NCBI GenBank assembly: GCA_033085395.1
Contig: JANQBS010000093.1
Location: forward strand, 78,491-142,490
Source of the DNA: Xanthoparmelia taractica
Taxonomy: Eukaryota; Ascomycota; Lecanoromycetes; Lecanorales; Parmeliaceae
DNA: 64,000 bases
Direction of reading: 5' to 3'
The notes below the pieces were generated by a model that had not been told where the DNA came from, did not search any database, and worked only from the letters and a program-made list of their open reading frames with translations. Within the stretch, counting starts at the first letter, position 1. Each line of letters opens with the position of its first letter. The position numbers and the translations under genes are program-made. Below are positions 58,241-64,000 of the stretch, piece after piece.

Positions 58241-60379
58241 AATTTAGTATATCTCGTAGAATTTTGAGGCTGATTGTTGGTTTATCTAGCCTCACGAGTT
58301 AATTATATATATACTAGAGCAACTATTCTACGATTTTTCTATCTCTATTATACTTTCTAATATTTTATAGTATTTAAACTTACGTATCTTTTAATTTGTG
58401 TAGCCTTTGAATTTATAGACATTTTAAGCTTGCTTACCCTTAAAGTTTATATAATATTCGAGTTAATTTATTATCTTAGAATATATAGCCTTTTAAAGAC
58501 AAATTTAGGAAATTAGAGAGTGTCTCTACTATCTTAGCGCCAAAATCGGAGCGTAGAAAGAGAATCGAAATTGAAGCTAGGGGGGGGAAAGAAAAAGATG
58601 TCCAAAAATAGAGCACCGAAGAGCGAGAAAGGCAAGATAAAGGATTCAAAAGTGAATTAAGAAGTTTAGAGATATGTTGATACTCGTCTTGAAAATGTTC
58701 CCTCGCCCGTTCTCTACTAAGAAGGTTATAAACTAATAGAAAAGATAGAAAATACCTTACGTAGTAAAAGTAAAATCGTAATAGTTTACTAAAAGGAAAT
58801 TAAACTTAGAAAATAAAGAGGTAGATTAGCTAGCGCGATTATATTACGCAGACGTTATATTAATTATTCGTAGAAATGAAAGGTATTATACTTATCGATT
58901 AACTAATTACGAACGGTAGTCTCCTAGTATAAGAGAGATCGTATATATAAATTCGATATATCGATCTTTAAGCTAATTCGAGCTTAGAAAGCCTAATATT
59001 CGTTATCTATTAATCTGCTATTTAAAGACTTTAATTATACTATTTATAAAGTTTTACATAACTAAAAGATTATCGAATAAGAGATTCGATTTAGTCGAGA
59101 CTTCGAAAGGTATATGAATGTTAAGGGATCTCATAGCGCATCGTATACATTTAGTAGTACGAATAATACTAGATAACAATACCGATACCTACTCTCTTGA
59201 TAGGAGTATTCTCGGAGTAGGCTTATCGTTAGAAATTCTTTTTAACCGGCTAGTTACGCTTAATAATCTATTGAAGGTTATATAGTATCTTAATATATCT
59301 ATATTATAGTTAAGTAGGGGAAGAAGTAGTGAAGAATAGAAGTAGAATAGATAGAAGCAGAAAAATAGAAAAAGAAGTAAGTATATATTTAACCCCGAAA
59401 AAAAAGGCTCCTATTTTAATCGTCGGTTATATAAAACTTCTAATATATAAATAGTAGAAGGATAAAGCTAGTACTGGTAGAGATAGCTCTATAAAGCGTA
59501 GCGAAAGATAGTATCGTAGAAAGTAGAACTGTGAATACCAGTACTATAGAAGATTTTATCGTAATAATATAACGAAAGAGTGACTACTGGCTCTGATGCT
59601 AAACCAGACCTGGAAGAGATCTCTTAGACGCATCGAGGGGACGATAATCGATCTATAATTAGCCAGATCTTGGTCGACGGGCCGAGCCGTGAATAGTTAC
59701 CCCGCTCTATATTATTAGCTGTGTCTTAAAATCCTCGCTATAATCTCTATTTAGAACAATTATTATTAGAGTCTGAAATCACTGCCGGTCCGGTATAAGA
59801 GACAGTCGCTTAGTATCACTACATCACATTAAGGATTTCTAAGCTGTAGTCTAAGATAATCTAATACGAATACCGATATATTCTAGCAATCCCAGAGTAT
59901 TAGTATAATAACTTCCAAGCAAGCTTCGCGGTCCTATCGAAGTAATAGCGAATATAAGAGTATACGCTATAAAATTAAAGATATCTTTAGGTATAGGAAG
60001 AACGCGATAATACTATAAGTAGAATTCTAAGTAGTATAATCTAAAGAAGGCTCTAGCGTATATTAGTTAAAAGTAATGATTTAGTTAAACTCTAATACCC
60101 CTATAGAATAACTCGGAATTATTATAACTCTTAAAGTCGGAAATATCGCTAGGGAATTCCCTTAACTACTAGAAGTCAATACTCGCTATAGATCAAGAAC
60201 GATATCTACCGCTAACCTAGTACGGTTATAATAAGGATATAATCGCTATTAAAGATATAAAGAATTCGAAAGATCTATAGCTATAGGTATATAAGGCATT
60301 AGAACTTCGAGAACCGAATTTAGTAGTAGCTTATAAGCGTCGGTTGGTCTCTACTAGTACTAATTCCGTAGATCCTTCT
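58241..60379. other. RIP-type AT-rich sequence, unidentified; possible LTR/PBS relic at 59590-59830
   Basis: No recognised protein relic in either strand. One island (about 59585-59830) is less AT-rich; on the minus strand it contains TAGCATCAGAGCCA, 12 of 14 matches to the initiator-Met primer-binding word common in LTR retroelements, preceded (in minus-strand order) by some 230 bp beginning TGTAGTGATACTAAGCGACT. This may be an LTR remnant but no gag or pol trace was found. Confidence 0.4.
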
Positions 60380-63300
60380 CTAAGCCCTAAGCTTATCGAG
60401 ACTATTATTAATTCGAATTTACAAGACCGAGAAGCTAATTAGTAAGTCGTTAATCTTAGTAAGAAACTAGTTAAAGTACGAGAACAGAGTGAAAAGATTA
60501 TTGAATTCGTTCTTTAGTCTAACGATATCGTTTTTAAAGCTCTTAGCGCCTAGCCGTACGCGGTGTTAGCGTGGTTAGAGGTATCGATTCTTCTTTTAGT
60601 AAGCTATACTCTGATATAAAAGCTATACTAGTAACTACTAAATTAAAGTATAGTTATTATTAAATTTCTTACAATAGAGTTATACTATAATAGAAGGTCT
60701 TAATTCTATTTCTAATCTTTTACGTTTATATAGAATTATAGAAGAGCTCTATTTACGAGGTATCAATAAGCCTACTTATTTAGACTTCGTCTAGGCTATC
60801 GTAGAGCTCTATTCTAATATCTTCGAGTATTAAACCCGACTAATTCATTATCTATCTCAAAGTTCGTTCAAGCGAGGTATTCGGGGCATATTGAAGCTAG
60901 ACAACTAGAGAGATATATTAAAAAGGGTCTAGACCTCCAACGACAGTTATATATAGTATTATATACTCTTCGACAGAGAGAGAGAAAAAGTATTCTATAA
61001 TAATATATCGACTTATATATTACTATCAGTTAATATCCAGAAACGTATCTTAGATATATTTAAAGTATCTCAAGCAAGTAGATAGTAAGATTATCGAGAT
61101 AATAAAGAGATCGAATTACTTAAGTCTCTAGTATCCGATTATAAAAGCGATAAGGACTCGATTTTAGAAAGAGTTCCAGGTATCTATAAGTAGTTCTTTA
61201 AGGATTATAGATTTCTAGAGTAGCGAGATAGTAAGTACTTAAGACTTCTCTAGATCTCTGCGGGCCCCGGATACGGGAAGTCTATACTATCGCGATCCTT
61301 AATCGACGATAGAAGAGTCTATACTAGTACTATAACCTCGACTATTTACTACTTTTTCTTTAAGGATAGCTAAGAACAACGTATACGTAGTACTAATACG
61401 CTAAGTACTATACTTTACTAGCTCTTTAAGAACACCGCTCTTATTAGCTATACACTTACGAGTACTAAGAGCTATAGTAAGAAGCTACGAGATATATTCG
61501 GCGAGTTATAGGGAATTCTAATTAAATACGCTTAAGATTCAGAAGTAGGCGAAATTATTTATATTATTAATACTCTAGATAAGTGCGAAAAGGATTCTAG
61601 AAGCCAACTACTAGAGAAGCTAGTAAGCTTCTTCTTATATATTAAAGTATATAAGAGCTCTTTATATAAACTCAAGTTTCTTATAACTAGTCGTTCTTAC
61701 GATAACTTAGAGGAGAGATTTCGATTACTCTTAGATATTAGTACTTATCTATATTTTAATAGAGACGATAAATTATAGAGAATCGATTAGAATATTAATC
61801 TAGTAATTAATTACGAAATACCACGTATTGCGAAAGGCTTTAGTATTAAGTATTGTAAGTATATTATCGATCGTTTAAAGAAGATAAATAATTGCATCTA
61901 TCTTTGACTTTTTCTAATAATTAATATTATTACGAGATCTCGGAGTAAATACGGTAAGGTATCGAATATAGATTCACTATTATTCGATCTACCGTTAAAA
62001 GTCTCTAATGCGTACGAAAGAATTTTATCTAGGAGCTTAGACAATATACGAGCTTGAATTCTACTTTAGCTTATTATAGTAGCTATAAGGCCGCTTAGTC
62101 TCTAGAAAGTTAATATTATCTTAATACTAGTAACTTAAAAAGAAAATTACATATCGTATAGGAAACTTAATTTATAGCCCCTAGATAGTTTTAAATCTAC
62201 TATCTAGAATATATACAGTCTTTTCGTTAGCGTTTACGATAGAAAGATATCCTTAATTTATTAGACTATAAGAGAGTTTCTTATTCGAAACATCGAATTA
62301 CCTAAACTACAGTTAGATAAGTAGTAAGGATACTTAAATATAGTAACGACCCATTATATAATATCCCAGATCTACCTCAACTATCTTAACTTTAATAATT
62401 TCGCTAGTATATCTATAGACTAGCTAGATTAAGACGATTATACCTAATAAGAAGATAAACCGTATTTCCTCCTTAACTATATAGCTCTTAACTAGGCTAT
62501 TTATTATATTTTATAGAATAGCGAACGAGCTAAAGATTTATAGAGCGCTGAAAAAAATCTATACAATATATTACTACTATAACAAAGTAACAAGTTCAAG
62601 ATATACTATAATTCTACTTACCTAGAATCTAAGGACTAGACTAGCTTAGAAGTAGCGTCTCTACTTGAACTAAAATACGTCGCTAAAAATTTCTTAAATA
62701 AAGGGGCTAATATCAACGCTCAAGATAGAGACTATAGTAACGCTCTATAGATAGCGTTATATAGAGGTTATAATCAAGTAGTATAGATACTCCTCGATAA
62801 AGGAGCTAATATTAACGCGTAAGATAAATATTATAGTAACGCTCTATAGATAGCGTCGTATAGAGATTATAATTAAGTAGTATAAATATTACTCGATAAA
62901 GAGACTAATATTAACGCTTAAGACGAAGAATATAGTAACGCTCTATACGTAGCGTTAAAAGAAGATTATAATTAAGTAGTATAGATACTACTCGATAATA
63001 GAGCTAATATTAACGCTTAGAGTAGAAGGTATAATAACGCACTATAGGCGGCGTTATATAGAGATTATAATTAAGTAGTATAGATATTACTAGATAAAGG
63101 GGCTAATATTAACGCTTAAGATAATTATTATAATAACGCTCTATAGATAGCGTTATATAGAGATTATAATTAAGTAATATAAATACTACTCGATAGAGGA
63201 GCTAATATTAACGCGTAAGATAGAGAGTATAGTAACGCTCTATACGCAGCGTTAGTAGAAGATTATAATCAAGTAATATAGATATTACTCGATAACGAAG

Positions 63301-63930
63301 CTAATATTAACGCGTAAGATAGATATTATAGTAACGCTCTATAGGCGGCGTTATATAGAGATTATAATTAAGTAATATAGATACTGCTAGATAAAGAGGC
63401 TAATATTAACGCTTAAGATAGTTATTATAATAACGCTCTATACGTAGCGTTAGTAAAAGATTATAATTAAGTAATATAGATATTACTCGATAACGAAGCT
63501 AATATTAACGCTTAGAGTAGATATTATAGTAACGCTCTATACGTAGTATTAGTAGAAAGTTATAATTAAGTAATATAAATACTACTAGATAAAGAGGCTA
63601 ATATTAACGCTTAAGGTAATTATTATAATAACGCTTTATAGATAGCGTTAGAAGAAGTTTATAATTAAGTAATATAGATATTACTCGATAGAGAAGCTAA
63701 TATTAACGCGTAAGATAGAGAGTATAATAACGCTCTATAGATAGCGTTACGAGAAAGTTATAAGTAAGTAATATAGATACTACTAAATAAAGAGACTAAT
63801 ATTAACGCTTAAGATAATTATTATAATAACGCTCTATAGATAGCGTTACGAGAAGATTATAAGTAAGTAGTATAGATACTACTCGATAAAGGAGCTAATA
63901 TTAACGCGTAAGGTAAAAGATATAGTCGAA
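60380..63930 (+). pseudogene. RIP-destroyed NLR: NACHT_N-like, NACHT and ankyrin repeats
   Basis: Plus strand. Near 60539 the block A-L-S-A-stop-PYAVLAWLEVSILL is the fungal NACHT N-terminal signature (SAQPYAALAWAGV type). About 61135-61330 gives DYKSDKDSILERVPG, then stop-FFKDYRFLE, and the P-loop ISAGPGYGKSILSRSLIDD, in which the usual Cys of the motif is now Tyr (TGC to TAC). From 62706 the same frame runs into at least 12 ankyrin units of 99 bp. Nearly all expected Gln codons are TAG or TAA. Members of this family are innate-immunity-type sensors controlling nonself recognition and cell death. The copy cannot be expressed as an NLR. Its 3' end coincides with an abrupt return to normal base composition, so the array looks truncated at about 63930. 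Confidence 0.82.
62706..63905 (+). repeat. Ankyrin-coding tandem array, 99-bp units
   Basis: The word GCTAATAT (or ACTAATAT) recurs every 99 bp at 62706, 62805, 62904, 63003 and so on to 63894: 12 full units and the start of a 13th. Unit 1 still has CAA at two places (INAQD, NQVV) where almost all later units have TAA, which shows the C-to-T direction directly. Confidence 0.93.
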
Positions 63931-64000
63931 TAGTGGGACTATGGGTTAGTGTGTCTCATGATCCAGCCCCTGTTCCAGATGCATGCGCACATGCGGGGAA

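Noticed and set aside
62706..63905. Evenly spaced repeats resembling a CRISPR-like array
   Set aside because: The 99-bp period is three times 33 codons and encodes ankyrin units; this is a fungal nuclear sequence.

Overview
The window is nuclear DNA of a filamentous ascomycete (Pezizomycotina). Genes carry short GT..AG introns of about 41-136 nt. The families are typical of these fungi: a highly reducing polyketide synthase, a Fung_rhodopsin-type membrane protein, a sedolisin, a GPR1/FUN34/YaaH transporter and MIC19. An AT-rich tract carries the C-to-T (CpA to TpA) damage expected of repeat-induced point mutation (RIP). I cannot place it below subphylum from the sequence alone. All exon joins were read by eye from frame continuity and splice signals.

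Layout. 1-7.1 kb: 3' two thirds of an HR-PKS ending in a carnitine-acyltransferase-type release domain; its KS and most of its AT lie upstream of the window. 8.4-9.9 kb: a gene (-) with three copies of a C2HC finger module. 12.5-13.9 kb: a nine-exon Fung_rhodopsin-like membrane protein (-), divergent from a small secreted protein (15.2-15.7 kb, +) with four W-C-x4-C cores. 17.5-18.9 kb: an unrecognised two-exon gene. 19-22.8 kb: sparse, partly RIP-damaged DNA with one broken gene.

22.8-50 kb is mostly conserved housekeeping: RRP43 (exosome), signal peptide peptidase, an extended SDR, NAA50, a six-exon sedolisin, MIC19 divergent from glucokinase, an F-box-like orphan, a Gly/Ala-rich small protein, and at 49.8-51.2 kb an acetate-type transporter. 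Between sedolisin and MIC19 lie 4.6 kb without a convincing gene, the first half being degenerate G/T-rich repeats. 51.2-53.1 kb is microsatellite-rich. 53.15-54.1 kb encodes a Lys/Pro/Glu repeat protein.

55.16-63.93 kb is a sharply bounded AT-rich, stop-ridden compartment. It opens with a ~200-bp imperfect inverted repeat, then holds on the + strand a RIP-destroyed DUF3435 protein (the tyrosine-recombinase family of Starship 'captains') and a RIP-destroyed NLR with NACHT_N-like, NACHT and at least 12 ankyrin repeats of 99 bp. DUF3435 genes and NLRs are known Starship components, so this may be a dead Starship or a piece of one; the window ends 70 bp past its right edge. The two most novel-looking items are this relic and the four-core cysteine/tryptophan peptide precursor.
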